This document shows positions 10,791 to 22,084 of a stretch of 64,000 nucleotides of DNA, in pieces; position 1 is the first letter of the stretch; each line of letters begins with the position of its first letter. The stretch covers positions 3,480,398-3,544,397 of the forward strand of contig NW_003314266.1 of the NCBI RefSeq assembly GCF_000143415.4. Reading direction: 5' to 3'. Position numbers and translations under genes: made by a program. The notes beneath the pieces were generated by a model, which was not told the origin of the DNA, did no database searches, and saw only the letters and a program-made list of their open reading frames with translations. This DNA is from Selaginella moellendorffii (lineage: Eukaryota > Streptophyta > Lycopodiopsida > Selaginellales > Selaginellaceae).

Positions 10791-11763
10791 GTGAGAGCTC
10801 ACGACGTGGTCTCCTGGGCGGCTTTGATCGTGGCCTACACGCGGCACAGGAGGAACCGAGAAGCTCTCGAGCAGCCGGACAAGGTGACTCTTAGCAGCGT
10901 TCTGACCCATCAACAAGCTATCCGAGCTGTGGAGAGATTCACAAAGCCAGATTCGAACCCGTGAGCAACGCTGCTCGTGAAGCTCAATCCCGATTTTGGC
11001 ACTGTAACCACTTTCTAAGTTTATCAGGACACGAGATGGTGGCACCCAAGAGCTTTCTGTGTGTAGGCACCGGCACCCAGCATTGCGTTCCAGGATACCA
11101 CATTCTTGTGCTGGATCCATCTCTCGCCATGCCGACTTTCCCAAACTTGCTGTATGGTCGCAGAGGCCACGGACACATTGGCTTCCAGGTGAGAGCCTCG
11201 AATGCGCCTCTTTCCCACCTCCCATTGTCTGCCCCGATGATCCGGCAGCAAAGAACATGAAAACGCTTGCAAAGGTGGGCTCCAGCTCCTTCCTCTCGAG
11301 AAGCTCCAGCGCTCGGCCCTCGCAACGTCCAGCCTGTGCGTACATGCTCACAAGCGCGTTCTCCGGCCTTCTTCCAGATCCCTCAAGCTGGAGCAAGCGC
11401 CAAGGACGCTGGAGAGAGTAGCGATGTCGGGCTTGATCCCCGCCGAGTCCATGCTCCTAAACATCTCGATCGCCTTGCAGCCATGCCTGTTCTTGGCGAA
11501 TGCCGCGATGATGAAGTTCCAGGAGAAGAGGCTTCTTCGCGGGAGGGCGTGGAAGACCTGGATGGCGTCGTCGACGCTGCCGCATTTGCCATACATCTGG
11601 AGGAGGTGATCGCCGAGGAATCCATCGCTGGCGACAGGATCTGCGGTAGGTCTGCCTCATTGCCCCAGTGCTTGAGGAGCGCGGCGTAGGTCTGGCGCAC
11701 CTGGAAGGGCGACTGAAATTGCAAGTGGTGGAGATCGTCGTCGAGGCGTGCCAATCGCTGCAA
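10791..11763 (-). pseudogene. PPR protein pseudogene (right arm copy)
   Basis: The minus strand reads MYGKCGSVDDAIQVF, FSWNFIIAAFAKNRHG and KPDIATLSSVLGACSSL between 11596 and 11348, then after frame changes NALVSMYAQAGRCE (about 11370-11330) and broken PPR text to 10791. The segment 11348-11722 is a close inverted copy of 7860-8205. Lost frames make a functional PPR protein impossible from this locus. Confidence 0.85.
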
Positions 11764-12231
11764 GGGAATATGCTAGTGAAAGTCTTTTATACGTCTTTGA
11801 TTTGATTTTTTGTATCTTTTGGTACGCTGTAAGAATTCATCGGGATGATCAATCACACAGGGAACCAGCCAGCCGCATCCATCTCCCACTCTCCAATGCA
11901 TCTAGAATGAAAATCACCAAAGCTTTTGATTATGGCTCATCTTCTTCTTTGTGGGCATTCCTTGACTAATTTTGTTTAGTCATATTAACACAACCATCAG
12001 ATTAAGGAATATCGTACTTGGATATTCTAAGTATATAACTTCAAACGGAATGAATGTTGAATATTGAATGTTGAAATCTTGAATGTTTTCACTGGCTTTT
12101 ACGTGTTTTCCATGCTTCCATCGCAAGGATAGTTCAATCCCGAACCTCTATAACACTGGCAAACGTAAACCTTACATGCATATCGTATGGGGCCCGTCAT
12201 CTTTACAGGGTCGGCCCGAAGCTAAAACTTT

Positions 12232-12239
12232 CAGTATAT
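12232..12239 (+). promoter_or_regulatory. Probable TATA box of the cysteine protease gene
   Basis: AGTATATA ends about 34 bp before the ATG at 12273, which leaves room for only a very short leader. The stretch 11770-12230 has no other gene signal. Confidence 0.45.
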
Positions 12240-12272
12240 ACGCTCACTCGTGCAAGTGCGAAGCAATCATCC

Positions 12273-13470
12273 ATGGCGAGCAACATGATAGCTTTGATCT
12301 TGATCTTGCTGGTGGTGGTAGGGGCAGCACCGTTTGCGATTGCGCGGCCAGCGGCTCTGGAAGACGATCGCGCTCTAGAGATCAAGAACATGTTCGAGGA
12401 TTGGGCTGCCAAGCACGGCAAGAGTTACAGCAGCGACTGGGAGAAGGCTCGCAGGATGACGATCTTCTCCGACACTTTGGCGTACATCGAGAAGCACAAC
12501 GCGCTGCCCAACACCACCTTCACGCTCGGCCTCAACAAGTTCTCGGATCTCACAAATGCCGAGTTCCGAGCCAATTACGTCGGCAAATTCAAGCCCCCGC
12601 GCTACCAGGATCGCCGCCCGGCCAAGGACGTGGACGTGGACGTGTCGAGCCTCCCGACGAGCTTGGATTGGAGGCAGGAGGGAGCTGTGACACCGATTAA
12701 AGATCAGGGCCAGTGCGGTATGATAAGAACTCGTCATTTTTTATTTTTTCTTTCTAATCTCTCTTCTATTTGGCCTTTGTGGGTGTGGGTGATTCGCGTG
12801 ATCCACAGGGAGCTGCTGGGCTTTCTCAGCGATTGCATCGATCGAGAGTGCACACTTTCTGGCGACGAATCAGCTCGTTTCTCTGTCCGAGCAGCAATTG
12901 ATCGACTGTGACACGGTAGACGAAGGATGCCAAGGTGGGTTTCCGGAGGATGCGTTTAAGTTGGTGTCACCACAGAGGAGGCCTATCCATATACAGGACT
13001 TGCAGGCAGTTGCAACGCGAACAAGGTTGGTATACTTTACTAATTATTTCATATTATAGCTGTTTTTTGTTCTTTAAAGAATAAGGTGGCGGAGATCACT
13101 GGTTTTAATGTCGTCACAAAGGACAAGGCTGACGCCCTGATGAAAGCAGTCTCCAAAACTCCCGTGACTGTTGGCATCTGCGGCAGCGACCAAAACTTCC
13201 AGAATTACAGAAGTGTAAGAAAATCTCAAATATTATTTCTAACTTAATTACATCGTTTTCCAGGGAATTCTTTCTGGTCAGTGCTGCAATTCGCGGGATC
13301 ACGTGGTCTTGGTCATTGGATATGGAACCGAAGGTGGGATGCCCTACTGGATCATCAAAAACTCGTGGGGAACTTCCTGGGGGGAGGATGGATTCATGAA
13401 AATCGAGAAAAAGGATGGAGAAGGGTGGGATGAACGGACAGTCATCATACCCCACTACTTCGTAAAATAA
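12273..13470 (+). pseudogene. Papain-like cysteine protease (C1A), frame broken in exon 2
   Basis: A secreted papain-family protease gene in four exons: 12273-12717, 12809-13025, 13086-13214, 13264-13470, all with GT-AG introns of 91, 60 and 49 bp. Exon 1 gives a signal peptide (about residues 1-24), an I29 inhibitor prodomain (FEDWAAKHGKSYSS ... GLNKFSDLTNAEF) and the start of the mature enzyme (LPTSLDWRQEGAVTPIKDQG). Exon 2 has the active-site GSCWAFSA. Exon 4 has the catalytic His (SRDHVVLVIGYG) and Asn (IIKNSWGTSWG). Papain enzymes work in vacuole, lysosome or apoplast. In exon 2, DAFK should be followed by about six residues and then [12 protein letters not shown]; instead two bases separate them. 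The loss fits a 16-bp deletion (1 mod 3), so the catalytic His and Asn fall out of frame. It may be a young pseudogene or an assembly error. Confidence 0.85.
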
Positions 13471-14339
13471 CCACTTTATAATCCAAACTTTATATTAATA
13501 TATCAATTATACATAGCAACTAGTGAAATTTGCTCTTTTTTGACTCATTGGTAAATTGTGATGCAGTAGATCCAGAGCAGGTATAGCCACAGCATCACTA
13601 TCTAGGGAGAGCTGCAGGCTATGGAGCCGCAGCAGCAAATAGTCATGATTGAGAGTCATGATTGAGAGTTAGGTACTATATGATCTAGAGCTATGTGAGG
13701 ATTTTCTTGGGAGATGTGATGTTATTATTTGAAGTAATTTATAATACTTATTCTCAAATGTTTTTATATCATTAAGTCCACACTTGTCACACATGGTGTT
13801 TCAGTCCACATGCTTGATCCTAATGATATAGATGATTATATGGATTAAAGTCAATTCCACTTACCTGTTTATGTTGAATGCATGGCACAATATTACACAC
13901 AATACAACCCTATAGGGAAAGAGCATTCCATTATACCTATTTATACTTTGTTAGATATAGAAGAAGATTGAATATGCTGATTTTAATATTAATTATGTTG
14001 TTTAATAGATGTTTGTTTTTTCTTTGTAGACTTGTCAAACCAATAAGTTTATGAAATACCTTAAACACCTAAATTTTAAGTTAAAAATTCTTGGTTTAGG
14101 ATGAACTAAAGTAGTGATTGTATTGACTTCTTTTGACTTTTGTAGACTTTCATTGACTTGAGCTCAATTAATAAACTTAACTCAAAAACTACCTATTCTT
14201 GCATATAAATGCAAAACAACAAGAAGCAGTGGATTGGAATGTTATATATGACATGGTAGAAGATGAAAACAAAAATATCTAGAGATCGACAAACTAAATA
14301 ATATGATGTAAAAAAAAGGTAATATTCCCTCTAATAGTT
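13471..14339. other. AT-rich intergenic stretch
   Basis: No recognisable coding sequence, repeat or RNA gene; probably protease 3' flank followed by decayed DNA next to the LINE remnant. Confidence 0.5.
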
Positions 14340-15072
14340 TTCATCAAATGCTTATGCCTTCATCGACAGAGTTATGCAGGAGGAATGTCTCATACCCTAT
14401 AATATTTTGGTCGCTCCTTGCATGAAGCATGTCATCGGAACACAGCTGTGCTTGTCACAGCTCCAAACCAAGCTCTCCATGCATGCTATCAACGTCTTAT
14501 TTACGAAGCTAGATATCAAGGAGATAATTCAAGGTCCCATGGACAACTGCACCTGGTGGATGGAACAAGCATGGGGCGAGAGAACGCTCATGGCTGTCAA
14601 GTATGAAATCTATTGCTTGACAGTGAATTCAATGGGACGGGTCTATCACCAAGTTCCCCCCTGGGTGCAATATAGCAGCATACAGATGCAGGAACCACAC
14701 TCTCAAGGTTAAGACTTGTCATGTGCGGCCTAGAACACCTTGGCACCTTCGAGACTGCCTCCTTTGTACTCCCGCCAGGCAGAGGACGTCTTTCATGTCC
14801 TATACGACTGCACAGCCTTCCAGCCTTTGTGGGAACAATTCCCTGGGATTCCTTGGGCCGAGAAGGATCTCCCTAGCCTTATCTACCTGTGCAGAACGGA
14901 GGAGCTCTCAATTACAAAAGAGCGTAAGGAGTGTAGAAGGTAGGTATAGTGGTCTTATGCCTCCCTTGTATTCGGTTTTATAATGTCTATCATCTTTTTA
15001 TCATTCTAAGTGTTGTGTGATGTGATTTACATTGTTTATGGCAGCTTTGAAATAAAAGCTTAAAAAAGAATA
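14340..15072 (+). mobile_element. LINE (non-LTR retrotransposon) 3' remnant
   Basis: Plus-strand text such as EIIQGPMDNCTWW at 14520 matches the second LINE remnant at 23940 (EIIQDPMDNYT). Near the end, EDVFHVLYDCTAFQPLWEQF (14775-14835) has the pattern of the zinc-finger region that follows LINE reverse transcriptase. The 3' end GCAGCTTTGAAATAAAAGC followed by A-rich DNA (15040-15072) looks like a LINE tail. Frames change repeatedly, so it is inactive. Confidence 0.65.
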
Positions 15073-15470
15073 CCTCCAGATGTAAAACTGTTAAATTTCT
15101 GGATTTTAAAAATAATTTTAAGATTTTTGGTTTGCTTAACCTGTAGGATGGTAGTGAATATACCTAAAATATGCTTGGATATTCTAGGATATTCTACCAT
15201 CTAATGGTTGTTATTCATTTAGATTAATTTTGTATTTATAATTTATAAACTTTCCTAAACACTTTCTAGTATATTATTTTTTATTCTACCATCTAATGGT
15301 AGATATGGAATAAGATTAATCTTGTGTTTATCAATTATGTAAATATATCTAATATATAATATTACAAGAATTAAATAAAAATTAGCATTGGATATTAGTA
15401 ATTTTTGCTTCCTAGAACAAATTTAGAAAGCATTCCAAATAACAATGGCCTTTAACAAATCCCGAAAGCT
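15073..15470. other. AT-rich stretch with a local duplication
   Basis: The words TTCTACCATCTAATGGT occur at about 15190 and 15282, giving a partial direct repeat of roughly 90 bp. No coding content seen. Confidence 0.4.
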
Positions 15471-16419
15471 TTATTTCAGCTGGTCTGGAACCGGGGTGGT
15501 TTTTCCAATCAGAATATAAACAGTGCTCGAAAATCGGTCACGCCTGTACTTGCGTGGGAAAACATATGCGGTTTTAGTTTCCAGGTCCACGACAAAAGGA
15601 CGAAGTTTTGGGCGGGCTTCTTTGGACCAGAAGCAATACAGGGTTTCTAGGTAGTGACAATTCCCTTAGGTATGCCAATTTTTGCCACCAAGTTCCACCG
15701 ACTCTTATCCACCTTAAAAGTCTTATGAATGTCGCTCATGCATTTTTGAATTGATGGATCCCTCTCTTCCCAGACACTAAACTCGTTGTTAGTAATCACC
15801 TCAAGCGTTTTTCGCCCCTTATACTCGAAATGACTGATGTAACTTCTCAGCTCCTTTGTCTCTAAAGAATACTGTGGTTTAGCTCTAGCTTCTAGAGCTG
15901 GACCAAGAAATGGATCAATGCTCCAAGCACTCACGGATGAGTCATATATAACAGAAATTTCGTTCAACCGGTCATTATTGATAACATATATGGAGTACCT
16001 CTGGCGATCAACACTAAATCGTACTTTGTGAGACCATAGGATCTCTTCATCCATCTTATCGGTCTTGAGAAAGATCTTGTCAACGGGAGGCACTTCTTTC
16101 CATTCCATGACCACGGGATTGCCAACATAGCTCTTCAATCCACAGCGCAAAAGCACCAGCCCATGCTCAATAGCCAAAACTCTATAAGGGCTTGGGAAAG
16201 GCTCATCCAAGAAAAAGCCTGAGAGTGGACACCACGCCTCAACACATCATTGACATAAGTGAGAATCCAAACCCCTTGATCCATCACACCCCCAGCTTTG
16301 AAGTCTGGGGATTGGATTATGTCCCTCCATGACTTACACACACTGCTTGCACGGGCTATGCTCCAATTGTCCAGACGCGAAAAGATCTCCCTCCATATCA
16401 GATCCATCCTAAACCACAT
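15471..16419 (-). pseudogene. F-box protein pseudogene
   Basis: This is a close relative of the intact F-box gene at 22085-23050. The F-box begins DLIWREIFSRLDNWSIARA and continues VCKSWRDIIQSPDF. Two defects break it. Around 16239 one T is missing in CACGCCTCAACAC compared with CACGCCTTCAACAC, shifting frame after about residue 60. Around 15655-15665 about 10 bp are missing, which removes the last 55 residues from frame, although their DNA (ending at a TAA at 15471) is still present. F-box proteins are the substrate-binding part of SCF ubiquitin ligases; this copy cannot make one. Confidence 0.9.
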
Positions 16420-18639
16420 ATTCTAATCACTTTAAGGTGTTAAATTTACTAAATCTAAACGTTATAGACTTAGTCAAGTGATCCGATCTTAAAACTTAAA
16501 ATGCTATGAGATAGATCAGCATTATGTTAGCATTTACTAGGAGAAAACCTTAAAAAACGGAGCTGCAATTTCTTACAAATCGTGCACTGGCGGGATCTTC
16601 AAGAACGAGTTTCAAGGTTAAAACCGTCATGTATTCCACAGAATACTTACAGCTCCACGTGGGCTTCGTCGTGGATAGTGATAACTTGGATGTGCAGGAA
16701 AATCAGAGTAGAACCGTGTCTGGATCTCCTTCAGCTCGGATTAATGGCCTACATAAACCTACTCTAGAGTTCAGTTGGAAGAAGAGAAAATAACGAACCT
16801 TGTGTGGAAGGCCGCTATGGAAAAACTTTCCATAAGCCGTGAGCTTCCAAGAGATCATGCCGGTTGCTATGCCCTATGTCCCTCGATGCCTCATGAGATC
16901 AGTGACAAGCGCTACATGTCCCAGGCAATCAGTTGTTCCTCATCCGCTTAGCTCGTCACCATAGATAAAGGATCAAATTCATGCGAAGAAAACAACAAAG
17001 AACAAAGGCACCTCATCAGAAAAAAAAAAGAAAACTTCCAATAGAAATGGAAGAACTCTAGCCAGTTGGAACAGAAAAAAGAGATTCTCAAAGATCAGAT
17101 CCGAGAATGCGAACAAGAAAACCAAATTTTCCAGCTTACCCAGTCATCCGGATTTGCCTTCTTACCGAGGAGAGAGGTCCCATGCCCCATTGTGCGCCAC
17201 GGTGACCAAAAAAGCTCGCTCTTTCTCTCTCTCTCAAAAAGAAAAGAAAAAAGAACCATTTTCAAAGGGTTCTCAAAACGTATGCACGCTGAGGAGATTC
17301 TCTGTTGCTTATGTCGATAGATGGAAAAGAAGGTAAAACAAAAGAGCCTCTACCTTATCAAAGCACTTTCGGCATTGATCTTGGAATCGAAAATTCTTTC
17401 CTAGGCGTCATGGTCAATCACTCGCACATTCCGGCGATTGTATCTCCCCAGAGCATGAGCTTGGAGTTGCTGGTTCAGCCTAGACCCAGCAGCCCCTGAG
17501 AAGATGGTCTAAACAAAACTTGATTGATGAAAGCGTTTCCATTCACTGTGCTGGAAAGCCTGTTACGCCTGTGCTAACATACGACGTTTTGGCGTCGGGC
17601 GAGCTTCGAGTTCTTTGGACCAGAAGCGTGTCGTTCAAGGCACTGACTGAGGGTTGTCTTCCATCTATTTTGCTTATCATTCGAAGATTTACATGTATTT
17701 TGCATCTATCTGGCTGGAACGGGAATTGGAATCGTTTCTTCCTCCGGATCATCAACCCCTGGTTATTCAGACGGATAATCTTCTATCCAATTTTCTCCCT
17801 CGCTTGGTCTTTCCTCCCACCATGCTTTAGGTGGAGCAGCTTGTGATGGATCGGGACCAGCGCTGCCCGATCGCGCAGGAGCCGCGGCCTCAGAAAATTT
17901 AGCTTGCTTTGGTTTCCATGCCACGTACAACTTCCACGACTTCTTGGTGGCCTTGAAAATAAGTACTCAAGAGTTTACAGATCAAACATACAAGGAAGCT
18001 CGCTGTAAATGACACTGGCATTTGAATCTGCTTCATATTTTCCATGAAAAGCAGAGGCTTCATGATCTTGACCTTGGCTTTTTTCTTTATTCCCTTTCCG
18101 ATCTTCTCCTCTCTCTTCCATCTTCTTCGCCTGAGAAATCTTCGCACCAGACGGTCGCTTGTCTGCTGTGTCTATCCAAATCTATACAGAAAAGAGAAAG
18201 ATGAAAGAAACAAAGAACCAAAAAGGCTTACAATGGACCGTTCTTCTCGAGTAACCCGTGGGATGAAGTAAAAATCAGCTTGTGCTTTTACAAGCGCTAC
18301 ATAGATCACTAAAAGAAAATTGCGAAGATCGCTCTAGAGAATGCGAGATAAAACCTTGATCCAGGAAAAGCTTACCCAGTTGTTCAGATTTGCAGTCGCA
18401 TATGCTTGCGCTGCCGATCCAGATCAACGCTCAAGAACCCTCAAAGCAGCACGAGATGCAAAAGAAACTTATGGATTGAAAATATTTGCAAGAAAGCTAT
18501 ATCAGCTGGACTTTCCATAGCCAAAGTTACTGCTTTGACGTGGTGACGATGCTGGTGGTCATTGCCGCATGCTAAAATGGACGATTTGCAAGTTCAACAT
18601 TAAAACCAATGTTACCTCCAGGAGAAGAAAACAAAGAGG
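16420..18639. other. Patchwork of dispersed repeats, no intact gene
   Basis: Several short segments recur elsewhere: 16597-16680 resembles 21585-21665; 16808-16855 (GCCGCTATGGAAAA ... GAGCTTCCAAGAGATCATGCC) resembles 25985-26035; text ending AGCTTACCCAG occurs at 17130-17140, 18365-18380 and 26890-26900. A plus-strand PPR-like word (VVTMLVVIAAC) lies near 18540. No complete reading frame of known type was found. It looks like DNA repeatedly duplicated along with the neighbouring PPR and F-box genes. Confidence 0.5.
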
Positions 18640-19345
18640 ATGAGCTACACTTACAGTGGACCGTCCTTTAAGCTGTCCAGAAATATCACACACACAGCCG
18701 TGTCCGTGAAGAATTTAGAGTCTGTCAAAGCAGTGACTATACCTTCCCAGGGTGACTCCATAGCCGAGCATGCAGCAATGACCACCAGCATCGTCACCTC
18801 GGTTGGCTGGACTCCTTCCAGGATCATTCGGCGGTAGAGCCTTCGACATAAGCCGAGATCAAAATCGTCCACCCCTGTCCTTCATCCCTTGAACAACTCT
18901 TCGCACATGTTGACAAGTGCATTGAGAACCACTGGGGATTTAGAGCAGTCCCTCGAGGCAGTGATCTCTACGTGAAGCTCCTGGCCTTTCTCCAAATCCT
19001 CCGGATCCAAGCTTCGCTGCTTCAACGCCGTCGCCGGATCCGTCTTTCCTCGCCAAGAGCCGCATGAACTCCAAATCGTAGTGGTGGCGACGATCAAAGC
19101 CGTCCAGGAGACCACGTCATGAGCTCTCACTTTGGAGAAAACTCGCCTGGCCACGTCAAGTTCGTTGATGAGACCTTGATGTTGGAGTCGAAGCCGTGAG
19201 CAACGTGAAGCTCGACCAGCAATCGCAAGCTTGCAGAGATCCATCACCACCGTAACTTCGTCTCGCTGCACTTTCTGGGTCACCAAACTTCAAGACCCCT
19301 GGTCAGAGATCTTCGTCCCTCGAGGAACAAGCATCCGTGTCGAAA
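18640..19345 (-). pseudogene. PPR protein pseudogene
   Basis: The minus strand reads INELDVARRVFSKVRAHD followed by VVSWTALI near 19130-19070, and LYRRMILEGVQPTEVTMLVV then IAACSAM near 18850-18765. Stops and frame changes separate the pieces. It sits next to the proline-rich gene at 19606-20820, the same neighbour relation as at 8-11 kb and 52-54 kb. Confidence 0.7.
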
Positions 19346-19605
19346 TCTTCCATCTCCTCGTAGAGCTGTCGACTGCCGAAGTCCATCTGAGTTTCTAAAC
19401 CCTGCATCTGGGGCATGGCGCTGGAGCTGGAGGGCGGACGATGGATCCAGGTGCGGGTGCGATCCAATCGATCATGGCGACAGTCAAATAATATCGCCTA
19501 TCATAGCTCGAATCGAATAGCAACGATATAGGATATCTCCTTCAACCCAACCTTTAGCGACCCGCTGCATTCATCTCTCACAAGACAAGGCCTTCGCCTT
19601 TCTCT

Positions 19606-20820
19606 CTATTTCTCTCTAATCACGTAGATCAGAATCCCAAAGAGTACCACTGTGCCCAAACCAAAGGACAGGGGGAGCCACAAGAAAGGAGCTGGGAGAG
19701 GCACGCCAGCCGCTGGAGGAGGAGGCGGCTTTGCACCTGGAGGAGCTGGAGGAGCTGGAGAAGGAGGCGGCTTTGCACCTGGAGAAGCTGGAGGAGACAC
19801 GCCTGGAGCTACTGCTGGCAAGTCTTCCGGCTCGTCATTGTCATCCGGATCATCTGCCAACTCTGGTCCTGGTTGCTGAACCGGAGAGCTTTTATACCAA
19901 GTGTTTCCCGGGCTAGGCCACGGGTATTCTTCATCTGGAGCTGGAGAGTCTGCCGGAGATGGAGCTTGAGAGTCTGCTGGAGATGGAGCTTGTGGTGGAG
20001 ATGGAGGTAGGGCATCACCACCGCTGCCAAGCCCACCACCCCCACCACCCCCACCAAATCCACCACCCCCAACACCCGGGAGAACGATCCCTGGTTGTGG
20101 AGCTGAAGCTGGAATGGTTGGAGGTCTTGGACCTGGACCTGGAGTTTGCTGCCCTGGAGCTTCCTCCTGTCCTGGAGCTAGAGCTGGAGCTTGCTGTGGA
20201 GCTGGAATGGTTGGAGGTCTTGAACCTGGAACTTCTGGAGCTAAAGCTTGCTGCCCTGGAGCTGGAGCTGGAGCTGGAGCTTGCTGCCCTACAACTAAAG
20301 CTGGAATGGTTGGAGGTCTTGGACCTGGAGCTGGAGCTTGCTGCCCTGGAGCTTCCTCCTGTCCTGGAGCTAGAGCCGGAGCTTGCTGTGGAGCTGGAAT
20401 GGTTGGAGGTCTTGGACCTGGACCTGGAGCTTGCTGCCCTGGAGCTTCCTCCTGTCCTGGAGCTGGAACCCCCTCCTTTGGACCTTGAGTTGGAGCTGGA
20501 TGCAAGGGAGGAGGGGGCGCAACACCACAGAAACTGCGAGTTCCTGACCTGGAATTGCAACGCACCAAGGATCCAAATGACCAAACTGTGCTCCCGGGAA
20601 AGGGGAAATCAATGTAGGCTTACCTGAGCTCCCCCAAGCAATCTGCCGTGGCTGGCTCAGCGGCATCCTGGATAGAGAAATTCGCACGCCCGACATCCAA
20701 TCGCGTGAGGAGATCCGCGCCCTGCCATAGGGAAATCTGGCCATTGCCGACCTTGCTGTTGCGCTCCAGAGACAAGACGACGATGAGGAATGCCAGCATC
20801 CGAAACACGATCGCTGCCAT
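19606..20820 (-). CDS. Secreted/tail-anchored proline-rich protein, two exons
   Basis: The start ATG is at 20820. Exon 1 (20820-20624) encodes a signal peptide (MAAIVFRMLAFLIVVLSLE) and about 45 further residues ending CLGELR. A 75-bp GT-AG intron (20623-20549) joins it in frame to exon 2 (20548-19606). The 379-residue product is about one third proline: repeats of PGQEEAPGQQ, PRPPTIPAPQQAPALA and a glycine-rich turn at 20020-20085, then an acidic patch (LADDPDDNDEPEDLP), PPSPAPPAPPGAKPPP repeats and a C-terminal hydrophobic segment (WLPLSFGLGTVVLFGILIYV) with short basic end. It is likely a cell-surface, wall-facing single-pass protein, similar in design to arabinogalactan or extensin-like proteins; function unknown. 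Unlike its relatives at 9, 10.4 and 53 kb it is undamaged. Confidence 0.75.
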
Positions 20821-22084
20821 GACCTAGGGCATGAAACTCGAAAGCGGGAAGAACCTAGGGCATGAAACTCGAAAATGGGCGGGAAATAACCAGACACGCG
20901 TTCTACAAAGGCTTGCATTGTTGCCAAGCCATATTGTTGAGGAAGAAATGAAGATAGCTTTCACTTGATACATCTTCCACACGTCAGACAACAAGAAGTA
21001 CGCTCATCCTGCGATTGAGCATCAAAGAAAGATCTCGTCAGAGACGAACGAGGAGAAACATATACCTGCAACTCACGAATCAAAAGAAGAAAAGCCCAGG
21101 ATGGAGTAAGGCTTGATTATCCCCAGTGTGTCCAGACAGCGCGTCACCTCACTGGTCAACCTGGAAAAGGAAATACGTACTAAGCATTCCAAAGCATAAA
21201 CACAAAGAGAGCTTACCTTTCCCTGATAGTGTGTACATGGCCCCTTGTTCTATTTCGCCTTGCACACTGGGGAATCAAGATTGCACGCACCATCTCATTG
21301 AATTCCATACTCAATCTGGAAAAACGATAACAGAAGAGAAAATGCGTTGCCAGGATTCCAAAGCTTAAACATCACAGCTTACCTTCCTCTCAGGCCATCG
21401 TCTGGTAGTGTATACATGGCCTGCTTTTCAATATTCGAGTTGATGTCATACACGAGTCATGATTCAATCCTTGTGATCCTACAGAAAGATCAACATACGT
21501 TAACATTTCCTGGAGAAAAACGTTAAAAACGAACCTGCTTGTGCACGGGCCTGGGAGTCTGGTTCACTCCACCTCCTGGAACTTCAAGAACGAGTTCCAA
21601 GCTTAAAAAAGTCATGGAATCCACAAACACTACTTACAGGTTCACTGCGTGGGCTTCATCTTCACTTGGAGTGAAAAGCTCCAGCGGACTGATTGGAAAA
21701 AGAAAGTATTCAATCTTGTGTGTCTTGGTCTTTTCCGTTCTTCTGAGAAGAAAAAAAAAACATAGAGGCTTGTCAAAGATGAGGCATTCAATCTTGGGAT
21801 AACAATTATCATGATTCGCTGCTCCCTGAGAAGTTTCTGCGTGGAGCGATCTAAGATCTCGACTATCCGGACGAGAAAGCCACGGCAGGAGTAAAGACAC
21901 TGTAGAAATCAGGGAATCGCTCTAACTGGTTTACAACACGTGTTAATGCACCTTAGACGAATGGAAAATCTCCATCGCCAAGCCACCGCCAGCGGGCACA
22001 AACATCTTTCCTGATGCAAGTGAAGAAAACTATGCGCAAAGTTAACCAAAGTAACTTAGGATTTATATTGAAATTGAACGCAGA
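20821..22084. other. Intergenic stretch with repeats shared with 16.4-17.1 kb
   Basis: The direct repeat GACCTAGGGCATGAAACTCG occurs at about 20820 and 20850, upstream of the proline-rich gene. 21510-21670 resembles 16545-16680. Several ACTTAC and CTTACC words look like minus-strand splice donors, so 5' exons of a minus-strand gene are possible, but I cannot assemble a reading. Confidence 0.4.

Larger units (their letters stand above)
7860..11722. repeat. Large imperfect inverted duplication (PPR and proline-rich arms)
   Basis: Left arm order: PPR(+) 7860-8345, proline-rich(-) 8952-9600. Right arm order: proline-rich(+) 10380-10790, PPR(-) 10791-11722. Matching points lie about symmetrically around 9.8 kb. 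The arms differ by many substitutions and indels, so this is an old event or has been remodelled. Confidence 0.75.

Noticed and set aside
17360-17440. Hsp70-like words (FGIDLGIENSFLGVMVN)
   Set aside because: Only about 17 residues resemble the Hsp70 start; the following residues do not match and no further Hsp70 motif is nearby.
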